Origin: CADEED01 sp035761265
Lineage (GTDB): Bacteria; Pseudomonadota; Gammaproteobacteria; Steroidobacterales; Steroidobacteraceae
Direction: 5' to 3'
Assembly: GCA_035761265.1 (NCBI GenBank)
Contig: DASTRL010000273.1
Location: forward strand, 1 to 51,291
Length of the DNA: 51,291 nucleotides
Shown here piece by piece: positions 16,023 to 24,584 of this stretch. The notes beneath the pieces are model-generated. The model saw nothing but the letters and a program-made list of their open reading frames with translations. It ran no database searches and had not been told where the DNA came from. Made by a program: the position numbers and the translations under genes. Numbering within the stretch: position 1 is the stretch's first letter; each line of letters begins with the position of its first letter.

Positions 16023-16500
16023 TTTCTTCATTCGCCAGCGCGTCGATTTCCGCCGGGGTCAGCCGGTGCACGATCCATTCTTTCATCGGCCGCGCATTCA
16101 GCGTCCTGTAGAAGCGCAGCGCGGGTTCGTTCCAGTCGAGCACGGCCCATTCCATGCGACCGCAGTTGCGTTGCCGCGCAATGCGTGCCAGCGCGCGCAG
16201 CAGTCCACGACCGATGCCGTGCGAGCGCAGCGCCGGCCGGACGAACAGGTCTTCGAGGTAGAGCCCGGGACGTCCGACGAACGTCGAGAAATTGAAGAAA
16301 TACAGAGCGAATCCCGCCGGTTCGCCGTTCCACTCGGCAATCAGCACCCGGATCACCGGATTCGGCGACTCGAGCTCGCGCAGGAAGTCCCCGGCCGTCG
16401 CCTTCGCCTCGGACAGCAGCTTTTCGTAATCGGCCAGCTCACGAACCAGGCTCGCGATCAGCGGTGCGTCCGCGCCGGTGGCCGGTCGGATGTTCAGCAT
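15994..16500 (-). CDS. GNAT family N-acetyltransferase
   Basis: A 168-residue GNAT protein: IRPATGADAPLIASLVRELADYE at the N-terminus, FVGRPGLYLEDLFVRPALR then SHGIGRGLLRALARIA (acetyl-CoA pyrophosphate loop, R/Q-x-x-G-x-G/A type), and RMEWAVLDWNEPALRFYRTL. This pattern matches diamine (SSAT-like) acetyltransferases, for which the acceptor is a polyamine or amino acid; the acceptor here is not provable. The last seven residues or so are encoded by the right arm of the REP-like repeat, so the natural C-terminus may have been altered by repeat insertion. It lies 10 bases downstream of the secreted-protein gene at 16511-17446. Confidence 0.88.
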   Translation of the reverse strand: MLNIRPATGADAPLIASLVRELADYEKLLSEAKATAGDFLRELESPNPVIRVLIAEWNGEPAGFALYFFNFSTFVGRPGLYLEDLFVRPALRSHGIGRGLLRALARIARQRNCGRMEWAVLDWNEPALRFYRTLNARPMKEWIVHRLTPAEIDALANEESGVRQGKQA

Positions 16501-16510
16501 GGAGGCCTGA

Positions 16511-17446
16511 CTACTCCGCGATGTACCACTTCATGTCCTTGTCGCGCTCCAGCGCGAAGCGCTCGTACGGCAGGCCCTGGCCGCTGACGTCGTAGACGGC
16601 GCGGGTGCCCCCCAGGTCGTACCGGGGCTGCAGCTCCTGCACGATGCGCAGCGTCGTGATCATGGTCTCGCGCGTGCTTTCATTGTTGGTGCAGGCATTG
16701 ATCAATGTCTTGCGCGCACTGCGCGAAGTGGCGCGATTGAAGTTGGGACTCATGAACTCGTCGTAGTACTGCTGGCAGTTGCCGGCCGCGAGCGCGGCCT
16801 CGGCGCGCGCCAGCAGCTCGCTGATGCCCGGCGCCAGCGGCTGTGTCGCGGCCGGCGCCGCGGAGGCGATCGCACGCGCGTTCGAAGCGCCGGCAGTGCG
16901 CCCTTCCAGCAGATCGTCGATCTGCGCTTCGACTTCGCTCGGGATCGCCGCGCGCCACTGCGCGCCGTACTGCATCAGCGCGACGGTGACCACGACCGGG
17001 ACGGCTCCCTTGTCCTTGGGTGGAATGCCCTTGCCCACCACGTAGACGATCTTGTCATCCGGCACCACGCCCAGCCATTTGAATTTCTCGTACTCGCGCG
17101 CGCGCAGCCGCAGGCGCTCGGCGAGCGCCACGTAGAAGCGGACGGCGGTCATGCTCTCCACATCCGCCAGGGAACGGCCGGGGCCGAACAGGCGCGAACG
17201 ATAGGTGTTGTCGCTGCGCATGTTTTCGGCGCGCAGCAGCACCAGCAGTCGTTCGCGCAGCTTGCCCAGCTCGTCGGGGTGCAGCTCCTGCGCGACGGCC
17301 TGCGCGTTGCCGCCGGCGACCGCCCGCAGGAAGTCCTCCGCGCCTTTCTCCTGGGCACCGTTCGGTCCAGCGGCCATGGCGGGCACGACGGCGGCGAGCA
17401 GCAACAACATGGAAATCAGGGCTCTGGTACCGGCTCTGGTGGGCAT
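16511..17446 (-). CDS. Secreted hypothetical protein with two helical regions
   Basis: A 311-residue protein with a signal peptide (TRALISMLLLLAAVVPAMA) and a soluble remainder. Residues ~30-180 contain FLRAVAGGNAQAVAQELHPDELGKL and a beta-rich stretch (KFKWLGVVPDDKIVYVVGKG); a Cys pair lies in AAGNCQQYYDEFMSPN and TLINACTNNES in the C-terminal half. No family is recognised. The ATG at 17446 places the signal peptide correctly. It is divergent from the TonB-like signalling cassette with 243 bases between starts, and co-directional with the GNAT gene. Confidence 0.7.
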   Translation of the reverse strand: MPTRAGTRALISMLLLLAAVVPAMAAGPNGAQEKGAEDFLRAVAGGNAQAVAQELHPDELGKLRERLLVLLRAENMRSDNTYRSRLFGPGRSLADVESMTAVRFYVALAERLRLRAREYEKFKWLGVVPDDKIVYVVGKGIPPKDKGAVPVVVTVALMQYGAQWRAAIPSEVEAQIDDLLEGRTAGASNARAIASAAPAATQPLAPGISELLARAEAALAAGNCQQYYDEFMSPNFNRATSRSARKTLINACTNNESTRETMITTLRIVQELQPRYDLGGTRAVYDVSGQGLPYERFALERDKDMKWYIAE

Positions 17447-17689
17447 CTTCGAACTCCAGTCTCGTGGATCGGCGACGATCATAACCTCGTGCCGCGGGAG
17501 GACCGCGGGACGGGGGCTCGCGCCCAACTGTGAAAGTGGTCTCGTTACCGGACAAAAGTCGCGGGACGCAGTTCACGGATTATCCGCGCGCAAGGTCTTG
17601 GTGCGGGCGTCCCCGATAAACTTACATATCTTGGTAAATTGCCCCAGAGCCCGGTTTTCCCTGCCTTTGCGAGCCGTGTCCCGAACAAA
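17447..17689. other. Divergent intergenic region upstream of the TonB/kinase cassette
   Basis: The 243 bases contain an AT-rich patch around 17615-17640 (GATAAACTTACATATCTTGG) that is the likely promoter of the plus-strand cassette, though no clean -35/-10 pair can be fixed. GTTTTCCCTGCCT at 17654-17666 matches 13 bases of the right arm of the REP-like repeat at 16002-16014. I see no RNA gene here. Confidence 0.4.
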
Positions 17690-19927
17690 ATGCTGCCGCA
17701 GTCGGAATTCGAGTCGCCCATGTTCGCCAGCGCCGACGCACGCGTGGCGATCGCCGCGCTTACGCAGGATCGGGCGCTCATCGGCCTGCTCCGCAGCGTC
17801 GTCGATCCCGCCACCGATGTCATCCTGGTCACGTCGGAAGCCGAGCTCACTCCGCACCTGAGCAGCCGCCGCGTATCGGTGGCATTGCTGGACACCATGT
17901 ACGTCGAAGGCGATATCGCCGGCCTCGCCGAGCGCCTGCGTGACACCTGGAGCGACCTGGTGCTCGTGGTGGTCGGCACCGCCGAAGAACAGTCGAAGGT
18001 GGCGAGCCAGATCACCTCCGGCGTGGTCTATCGATTCCTGCACCGGCCCGTGTCCGCGCCGCGCGTCCGGCTGTTCGTCGAGGCGGCATTGCGCCGCCAC
18101 GAAGTCGAGAACGTGGAGCGCACGCTCGAGCAACAGCGACCGGACTTTTCGCGGCTGGAGGCGCCGAGGCCGGTCGCCCCGAGAGGACGGCGCTCGGCGC
18201 CGCTGCCGATCGCGATCGGCGGCCTGGCGCTGGCGGCAGCCACGGTGGGCGCCTGGTATGTCTTCTCCGGCGGCACGTCGCCACAGCCTGATGCAAGGCA
18301 GGAAGACGCCACCGCGCAGGTAGTTAGTACGCCGGCCGCGGAGCCGCAGGCCGAGCCCGCGGGCGGCGAGCCGGCGCGAGCCGCGAACTCGCCTCCACCG
18401 TCGCCGCCGTCCGTATCGACCTCCTCGCCTGGCAATGCGCTCGACGCCGCGCCTCGCGAAGCGCAGCCACTCGCCGCCGTGCCGGTGCCGAATCCAGCCG
18501 CTGCGGCCGCGCAAGCCGGGGCCGACCGCCTGCGACCGGCCGCATCACCCGAGGCTCCGGCGCCCGCCCCGGGCGCAACGTCCGGGCGCGTGCAGCGCAC
18601 TACCGAAGCGCCCGTGGAGCGACCCGCGACCGCGGAACCGCCTCCGCCGCCCGTGCTCACTCGCGACCAGCGCCTGCGCGAACAGCTCGCGCAGGCCGAG
18701 GCGGCTCTGCAGCAAGGTGAGCTGGCGAGCCCGCCCGGCAGGAATGCGGTGGAGTTGTTCCGCGGCGCGCTGGAGCTGGACCCTGCCAACACGCTGGCGA
18801 AGGCCGGCCTGGTGCGGGTGGCCGATCGCCTGCTGGCCGCGGCCGAGCGCGCATTGACGGCCGGGAATTCCGAAGACGCGAAGAAGATGGTGGACGTGGC
18901 GGAGACGCTGACGCCCGCCACCGCGCGCGGCGCCTTCCTGATGATGCAGATCGAAATGGAGCAGGAACGCGCCGCGCTCACCGCCAAGCGCGACGGCGAC
19001 GCCCAGGACAAGCTCGAGCGCGGCGCGACCTACCTGCGTCTCGCCGGCGCGCGCCTGCGCAGCGGCGCGCTGATCGAGCCTGCCGAGGACAATGCGCGCT
19101 TCTACCTGGAAGCCGCGAAGCAGACCGTTGCCGAGGACCCGGCGATCAACGAGCTCGCGCGCGCACTGCAGAAGGAGTTGCTGGCGCGCGCCGGCGCCGC
19201 CGCCAGCGCCGGCAATGCGGCCGAGACCGAACGCTGGCTGGCGAACGCCGACAGCGCGGGCGCGGCGCGGCCCGACATCACCGCCGTGCGGCGCCTGCTG
19301 CAGGATCGCCTGATCGGCGCGCGCTCCGGCCGGCTGGCCGAGCTGGCGCAATCATTCGGCGCGGCGCTCGCCGCCAACAAGCTGCTGCAGCCGGCGGACG
19401 GCAGCGCCAAGTCCTATCTACTCGAATTGATAGATCTCGACGCCGCGAGCCCGCAGGTGGCCGGCGCGCGCCAGGGACTCGGCCAGGCTTACGTGCGCGA
19501 GCTGCGCGCCGCGCTCGGACGCAACGACATCGCCGCGGCCGACGCCTGGCTGCTCGAGGCGCGCACGATTGCCTTCTCCAGCGCGGAACTCAACGCCGCG
19601 GAGAGCGAACTGAATGCGGCGCGCGCCCTCGCCGCGCAGCGCCAGAGCGTCGTCGGGGCGAATTCGCTGGCGAGGATCGAATACGTGGCGCCGAAATTCC
19701 CGAGCTCTTTCGGCAACCGCACCATGGATGGCTGGGTGGAGCTGGAATTCACGGTGCGCACCGACGGCTCCACCGGGGACATCGTCGTTACCAATTCCGC
19801 GCCGCGCAAGCTCTTCGATGCCTCGGCCGTGCGCGCCGTCTCGCAGTGGCGCTACAAGCCCGTGATGCTCAACGGCAAGCCGGTGGACCAGCGCGCCGCG
19901 GTCCGCATCCGATTCTCGGAAGAATAG
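17690..19927 (+). CDS. Receiver-like domain fused through a membrane helix to a TonB C-terminal domain
   Basis: A 745-residue protein (from the ATG at 17690). Residues ~15-140 look like a response-regulator receiver: RVAIAALTQDRALIGLL, VSVALLDTMYVEGDIAGL (candidate Asp), DLVLVVVGTAEEQ, VVYRFLHRPVSAPRVRLFVE, though the N-terminal acidic pair is absent. A membrane helix at ~171-192 (IAIGGLALAAATVGAWYVF) is followed by ~130 residues rich in Pro/Ala/Glu and a long TPR-like helical region. The last ~85 residues form a TonB C-terminal domain (ARIEYVAPKFPSSFG, VELEFTVRTDGSTGD, AVSQWRYKPVMLNGKPVD). The topology puts receiver inside and TonB domain in the periplasm. First gene of a three-gene operon. 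A TTG at 17639 is an alternative start. Confidence 0.8.
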   Translation: MLPQSEFESPMFASADARVAIAALTQDRALIGLLRSVVDPATDVILVTSEAELTPHLSSRRVSVALLDTMYVEGDIAGLAERLRDTWSDLVLVVVGTAEEQSKVASQITSGVVYRFLHRPVSAPRVRLFVEAALRRHEVENVERTLEQQRPDFSRLEAPRPVAPRGRRSAPLPIAIGGLALAAATVGAWYVFSGGTSPQPDARQEDATAQVVSTPAAEPQAEPAGGEPARAANSPPPSPPSVSTSSPGNALDAAPREAQPLAAVPVPNPAAAAAQAGADRLRPAASPEAPAPAPGATSGRVQRTTEAPVERPATAEPPPPPVLTRDQRLREQLAQAEAALQQGELASPPGRNAVELFRGALELDPANTLAKAGLVRVADRLLAAAERALTAGNSEDAKKMVDVAETLTPATARGAFLMMQIEMEQERAALTAKRDGDAQDKLERGATYLRLAGARLRSGALIEPAEDNARFYLEAAKQTVAEDPAINELARALQKELLARAGAAASAGNAAETERWLANADSAGAARPDITAVRRLLQDRLIGARSGRLAELAQSFGAALAANKLLQPADGSAKSYLLELIDLDAASPQVAGARQGLGQAYVRELRAALGRNDIAAADAWLLEARTIAFSSAELNAAESELNAARALAAQRQSVVGANSLARIEYVAPKFPSSFGNRTMDGWVELEFTVRTDGSTGDIVVTNSAPRKLFDASAVRAVSQWRYKPVMLNGKPVDQRAAVRIRFSEE

Positions 19928-19929
19928 CC

Positions 19930-21591
19930 ATGGAGCAGCCGTCCAGGAAATTCCTGATCGTGGAAGACGACGGCAAGTACGCGCTGTGGGTGCAGCACGC
20001 CGTCGCGTCCGGGTGGCCCGCCGACACCATCGTGGTCATGGACTGGGCCTCGTTCGGCCGCGTGCGCACCGCGATGACGGTGCGCGACTACGACATCGTC
20101 ATGCTCGCGCTGAAGTTCGACGAAGGCATCGAGGAGCCCACCACCGACGGGTTCGACTGGATCCGCAAGTTGCGCAGCCAGCCCGGCTTCCCCGAGATGA
20201 TCATCCTGGCCGAGGGTGGCAGCGAGCTGGCCGCGATCCGCACGCTGCGGCTCGGCGCCGCGGACTATCTACCCAAGCGCCTGATCACGCCGCAACGCCT
20301 GCAGCGCTCGATCAAGCTCACGTTGCGTGCCATCGAGAAGGAGACGCAGCGGCGCGCCGAACGGCTGGCGCTCGCCGCCGCCGGCAGCGCCGCGCCCGCC
20401 AGAGCGGCGGCGGACCAGACCGACAAGGCGCAGGGAAGCCAGTCCGACGCTGCCGTGAAAGCGCAGCAGCCCGCCGGGCTGTCGCCCGTGTCGACGCACA
20501 CCGGCGCCACGCTGGCCCGCGCGGCGCAGATCGCCAGCGTGCCCGCACCCGCAACGGCGCCGACGCCGATCTCCACGCACACCGGTGCGAATCTGGCGCG
20601 TGCCGCCAAGGTCGCGCTCACGCCCGTTCCCGCGCCGGAGCCGGCCGCGGTCCTGCTGCCCGACCCCGTCGCCTCGCTGCCGGCCGTGGTCAAGGAAGCC
20701 AAGCCGGTGGCGCCGCCCAATCACCAGATTCCGGGCTACACGATCCTGCAGAAGATCGGCGAATCGGAGGCGGCCGCCGTGTACCTGGCGATCGCCGAGG
20801 ATCTGGGGCACAACGTGGCGCTGAAGATCAGCAAGCGCAAGCATTCCGGCAGCGACAGCCTGGTCACCGACACCGGCCAGCGCTCCATCATGTTCCAGCG
20901 CGAGTTCGAGGCCATCGCCGCTCTCGATCATCCGTCGATCATCGATCTGTACGACTACGGCATTCACGACGGTGTCGAATTCCTGGCGATGGAATACTTC
21001 CCGTGCGGCGACCTCAAGGCGCGCCTGCAGAACCCGCTGACGGCGGCCGAGGCCATTTCCTTCGTCAAGGAGATCGCGAAGTCCCTCAAGGTGGTGCACG
21101 AGGCCGGCATCATCCATCGCGATCTGAAGCCGCCGAACGTGATGCTGCGCGATGACGGCAGCGTGGTGCTCATCGACTTCGGCCTGGCACGCAGCCTGCT
21201 GTCGGGCGATGGCAGCACGCGTACCGGCGTGCTGCGCGGCTCTCCCTATTACATGAGCCCCGAGCAGGCGCAGGGCGAGCCGCTCGATGCGCGCACCGAC
21301 CTGTACAGCCTGGGCGTGATCCTCTACGAGATGCTGGCCGGCAAGAAGCCGTATCTCGGCGCCTCGGCCATCGACGTGCTGCAGCAGCACGTGATGGCGC
21401 CGGTGCCCGAGCTGCCGGCGCAGCACCTGGCCTATCAACCTTTGCTGGAGCGGCTCATGTCCAAGTCGCGCGAGCACCGCATCGCTTCCTGCGACGACCT
21501 GCTGAACGCGCTCGAGCAGATGTCGCACGCCATGAGCGACAGCGGCATCATCGATCCGGCCACGCTGCTCTCGGCCGGCTCGGGCGGCTGA
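19930..21591 (+). CDS. Degenerate receiver domain fused to a Ser/Thr protein kinase
   Basis: A 553-residue cytoplasmic protein. Residues 1-125 are a receiver fold: FLIVEDD (acidic pair D13, D14) and YLPKRL with K116 are present, but the phospho-acceptor position in YDIVMLALKFDEG reads Ala60, not Asp. A low-complexity linker (140-265) carries a repeat, STHTGATLARAA (188-199) and STHTGANLARAA (215-226). The Hanks-type kinase domain (265-530) has a Gly-poor loop (IGESEAAAVYLA), Lys299 in VALK, HRDLKPPN with D398, DFG at 416-418 and GSPYYMSPEQ. Activation-loop Thr430 and Thr432 are available. The ATG lies two bases after the upstream stop and two-component-like genes flank it, so it should act in one pathway with them. 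Confidence 0.88.
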   Translation: MEQPSRKFLIVEDDGKYALWVQHAVASGWPADTIVVMDWASFGRVRTAMTVRDYDIVMLALKFDEGIEEPTTDGFDWIRKLRSQPGFPEMIILAEGGSELAAIRTLRLGAADYLPKRLITPQRLQRSIKLTLRAIEKETQRRAERLALAAAGSAAPARAAADQTDKAQGSQSDAAVKAQQPAGLSPVSTHTGATLARAAQIASVPAPATAPTPISTHTGANLARAAKVALTPVPAPEPAAVLLPDPVASLPAVVKEAKPVAPPNHQIPGYTILQKIGESEAAAVYLAIAEDLGHNVALKISKRKHSGSDSLVTDTGQRSIMFQREFEAIAALDHPSIIDLYDYGIHDGVEFLAMEYFPCGDLKARLQNPLTAAEAISFVKEIAKSLKVVHEAGIIHRDLKPPNVMLRDDGSVVLIDFGLARSLLSGDGSTRTGVLRGSPYYMSPEQAQGEPLDARTDLYSLGVILYEMLAGKKPYLGASAIDVLQQHVMAPVPELPAQHLAYQPLLERLMSKSREHRIASCDDLLNALEQMSHAMSDSGIIDPATLLSAGSGG

Positions 21592-21592
21592 C

Positions 21593-23737
21593 GTGGAATA
21601 CCTGAACTTCCCGATCGTGGCGCTGGGCGCGGCGCTGATCTGCCTGATCGGCGTGACGTTGTATGCCATCTCGCAGCGCGGCAGCCTGCGCTCGCGCGAC
21701 GAGCAGCTGGTGGTGGCGCGCGCGCAGGCGTACGCCATGCTCGAGCTGAGCCAGGCCGGCGTGCTGTTCCTCGATCGCGAGCACAAGATCATGGGCGAGG
21801 CTTCCTCCGCCGCGCCGGAGCTGTTGGGGCACACCTGCTCGACGGGCACCGCGTTCGTGCAGGTCATCGCCGAGCTCGTGGACGTCAAGGCGCGCCGCGA
21901 GACCGTCGCCTATCTCGAGACGCTGTGGCAGGCGGATCCTTCCTCGATGGTGGACGCGACGCAGAATCCGCTGGCACGCGTGCACAGCGGATCGCGCCAC
22001 CTCGCGATCCGCTTCGCGCGGCTGGTGGTCGACGGGCGCGTGCATCACATCATCGTGTCCATCGAGCGCATCTCGGCGCCGCGCGTGGTGCCGCACACCA
22101 TCGAAGTCCCGGTGCTCGACGAGGACACCTTCGCCCGGCGCCTGGCCGGCGAGACCGGCACGCGCCCGGCGCTCGACGTCGACTCCCTGCCGCAGATCTC
22201 CGCGAATGCCCTGGAAGCCGGCGCCGCGGAGCAGCCCGCCGCCCCCGCGTCGAACCCGGTGCAGCTGGCAGCGGACACCTTGCTCGCGACCAGCGCGAAC
22301 TCGGCCCAGGCCGTCGATGTACCGTCCGCAGCAGCCGTGGCGCGCGAGCAGGCGCTGGGCCCGCTGGACGTCACCGAAGATTCGCTGCCGTCGGTGCCGA
22401 AGCTCTCCGCGGCCGACGTGAAGAGCAGCACCGGTGAGGTGTTCGCGCTGTCATTGCCGCCGCTCGAAGCCGCGCCGGCAGCCACGCTGCCCACCGAAGT
22501 GGGCAATGCCGAGCAGCACCTGGCCACCACGATCACCTCGCCGCAAGCCGCCCAGGCAGCCGCGCTGCCGGCGAGCGATGCGAACGGCGGCAGCCGCAGC
22601 CCCGCGCCGGACCCTTCCGCCATCGTCGATCCGGCCGATGCGCGGCTCTCCGGGGTGCTCAAGGAGGTCATGCGCGTCGAGGCCGGGCGGCTGGAGAACT
22701 TCCTCGGCGAGGCGCGCGACAAGGCCGGTCAGCTGCGCGCCATCATCAAACTACCCGCGCGCGAGCCGCAGGCGTTCCGCGAGAAGCTGGTGCTGATCCT
22801 CGAACTGATTCGCGGCATCCACGCGCGCGCGCAGCGCCTGCCGCTGCCCTCGGTCTGCGAACGCGCGGAAGCGTTCGAGACCGCGCTCGGCAAGCTGCGC
22901 GACAAGGAGACGCTCTCGGGCAACGATTTCCTGCCGATCGCGGTCAAGCTCGACGACCTGCTCAGTCACCTGGCCATCCAGGGTGAAGTGGTCACGCGGC
23001 TGCGCGAATGGCGCGTGCAGAACGGCGTCTCGGGCCCGCAGTCCACGGACATCACGCAGCGCTCGGCGACGATGACCGGCACCACGATCCGCCAGCCCCG
23101 GCTGCGCGGCGGCGCGGACTCCACCACGATCGCCGGCCCGCCGTCCGAGACGCAGAGGGCGAAGCGCCTCTCGGACCTCTCGCAGGAGAGTCTCGAGGAG
23201 ATGGCGCAATTCCTGGCCGACATGTACTCGAAGCGCGTGTCGCTGGTCTGCGTGGGCCTGGAGGACGTGCCGGCAAGCTATCGCCGCACCGTCGAGAAGA
23301 TCCTCGGCCAGCTCATCCACAACGCGGTACGTCACGGACTGGAGACCCCGGCAGACCGCGCGGTACAGGACAAGCCCGAGACCGGCACCGTCGCCATCCA
23401 GTTCCTGCGTGCCGGCGCCGACGGGTACCAGCTCAGCGTGCAGGATGACGGCCGCGGCCTGGACCACGACAAGATCCGCGCCGAAGCGGTGCGCCAGGGC
23501 GTGCTGACGGCGGACGCCGCGGCCAGCATCGACGCGCGCAAGCTCGCCAGCCTGATCTTCCGCCCGGGCTTCACCACGGCCGCCGACGGCGCGCGCGGCA
23601 TCGGCATGGACGTGGTACGCGACCTGGTCAACAAGGCCGGCGGCCGTGTCGGCATCGCCACCAAGCCGGGCGAATACACGCGCTTTCGCATCACCTTGCC
23701 GCACGAGAAATCCGCGAGCGGCGCCGCGGTCGCCTGA
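21593..23737 (+). CDS. Membrane-anchored PAS/Hpt-like protein with CheA-type histidine kinase ATPase domain
   Basis: A 714-residue protein starting at GTG one base after the upstream stop. A membrane helix spans ~7-27 (PIVALGAALICLIGVTLYAIS). A PAS-like domain follows (ELSQAGVLFLDREHKIMGEA to HHIIVSIERI, ~50-160), then ~190 residues of low-complexity linker. Residues ~352-462 form a helical bundle resembling an Hpt domain with candidate His410 (IRGIHARAQRL). The ATPase domain is of CheA type: N box QLIHNAVRHGLE (N577), DDGRGLD (618-624), RPGFTTA (657-663) and GARGIGMDVV. Unlike CheA there is no C-terminal CheW-like domain. It probably signals to the receivers of the two upstream genes, or to others elsewhere, since the kinase receiver lacks its Asp. 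Confidence 0.82.
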   Translation: MEYLNFPIVALGAALICLIGVTLYAISQRGSLRSRDEQLVVARAQAYAMLELSQAGVLFLDREHKIMGEASSAAPELLGHTCSTGTAFVQVIAELVDVKARRETVAYLETLWQADPSSMVDATQNPLARVHSGSRHLAIRFARLVVDGRVHHIIVSIERISAPRVVPHTIEVPVLDEDTFARRLAGETGTRPALDVDSLPQISANALEAGAAEQPAAPASNPVQLAADTLLATSANSAQAVDVPSAAAVAREQALGPLDVTEDSLPSVPKLSAADVKSSTGEVFALSLPPLEAAPAATLPTEVGNAEQHLATTITSPQAAQAAALPASDANGGSRSPAPDPSAIVDPADARLSGVLKEVMRVEAGRLENFLGEARDKAGQLRAIIKLPAREPQAFREKLVLILELIRGIHARAQRLPLPSVCERAEAFETALGKLRDKETLSGNDFLPIAVKLDDLLSHLAIQGEVVTRLREWRVQNGVSGPQSTDITQRSATMTGTTIRQPRLRGGADSTTIAGPPSETQRAKRLSDLSQESLEEMAQFLADMYSKRVSLVCVGLEDVPASYRRTVEKILGQLIHNAVRHGLETPADRAVQDKPETGTVAIQFLRAGADGYQLSVQDDGRGLDHDKIRAEAVRQGVLTADAAASIDARKLASLIFRPGFTTAADGARGIGMDVVRDLVNKAGGRVGIATKPGEYTRFRITLPHEKSASGAAVA

Positions 23738-23756
23738 CCGGCCGGCGCGCCGTTGC

Positions 23757-24332
23757 TCATCTGCGCCGGCTGCGAAACGTGATCGAGTAGCGCGGTGCCT
23801 GCAACGGGGCGATGCTGTGCTCCCACTGGTCGCGGATTTCCCCGCTGAGTAGATAGGCCGAGCGCCGCGGGGCGTGCAGCGGGAAGCGCTCGAAGCGCGC
23901 GCCGCGCCGGCGCCGGAAGCGCAGCACGCACGGCGAGAGCAGCGACAACCCGAAGACCCGTTCGAACACCGGGCGGTCGCGATGCCAGCCGATTCCCGCG
24001 CCGACCTGGTAGCGGATCACCAGCGCCTGTTCGAAATCCGCCGCGGGCAGACCCGCGAACGTGGCCGCCCGCGCGCGCAGCGCTTGCAGGAATTGCGGGA
24101 TGGGCGGCGCAGGTTCGAGCTGCGCCCGGCTGAAGTCGTAGCGCCAACCGAAGGAGACGGTCTCGCGATTGCCGGTCCAGCCATGGAACTGGAATGGCAG
24201 GAACGGCAGGCCCGCAATCTGCGCGAGCAACGCGCTCTCTTCTTCCCCGGTGACGAATTCCTCGCGCAACTCGAGTCCCGGCGGAGCGCTGGCGAACATG
24301 CTGCGCTGGGCGGGTGAGCCGGCGCGCGCCAT
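23757..24332 (-). CDS. AlkB-like Fe(II)/2-oxoglutarate-dependent dioxygenase
   Basis: A 191-residue dioxygenase of the AlkB family, which removes alkyl lesions from nucleic acid bases by oxidation. Iron ligands are H117 and D119 (GWHRDRP) and H172 (WEHSI); 2-oxoglutarate-binding arginines are R181 and R187 in RYSITFRSRR. NRETVSFGWRYDFS and the LSLLSPCVLRFRRR strand are also characteristic. The protein is closest in style to the short ALKBH-like bacterial group, not to E. coli AlkB. It ends a four-gene operon; its ATG lies two bases after the KTSC gene stop. A TTG two codons upstream would overlap that stop. Confidence 0.87.
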   Translation of the reverse strand: MARAGSPAQRSMFASAPPGLELREEFVTGEEESALLAQIAGLPFLPFQFHGWTGNRETVSFGWRYDFSRAQLEPAPPIPQFLQALRARAATFAGLPAADFEQALVIRYQVGAGIGWHRDRPVFERVFGLSLLSPCVLRFRRRRGARFERFPLHAPRRSAYLLSGEIRDQWEHSIAPLQAPRYSITFRSRRR

Positions 24333-24334
24333 CT

Positions 24335-24532
24335 TCAATGCACCCGCGTGCAGCGGAAGTTGTCCCGGACGTGCTGGTTGAAGAACCAGCCCTTGGAGAA
24401 CGCGCGCCGCATCGAGTCGTAGATCTCTTCGGGCACCCGGTGATAGCGATAGCGGCGCCCGGAGACGAATACCACGTCCAGGTACTGTTCGACCGGGTCG
24501 TATTGAAACGTGCGGATCACGCGCGAGGGCAT
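24335..24532 (-). CDS. KTSC domain-containing protein
   Basis: A 65-residue protein that is essentially one KTSC domain: MPSRVIRTFQYDPVEQYLDV, then VSGRRYRYHRVPEEIYDSM and SKGWFFNQHVRDNFRC. KTSC domains occur alone or at the C-terminus of some lysyl-tRNA synthetases and are suspected to bind nucleic acid; no biochemical role is established that I know of. The ATG at 24532 fits the domain start. It sits 52 bases after the translocase gene and just before the AlkB-like gene. Confidence 0.8.
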   Translation of the reverse strand: MPSRVIRTFQYDPVEQYLDVVFVSGRRYRYHRVPEEIYDSMRRAFSKGWFFNQHVRDNFRCTRVH

Positions 24533-24584
24533 GCCTGCGCTGACGGGCCGCCGCGAGCGGAGTTCCCGGCCTGCCGGCCCACTC

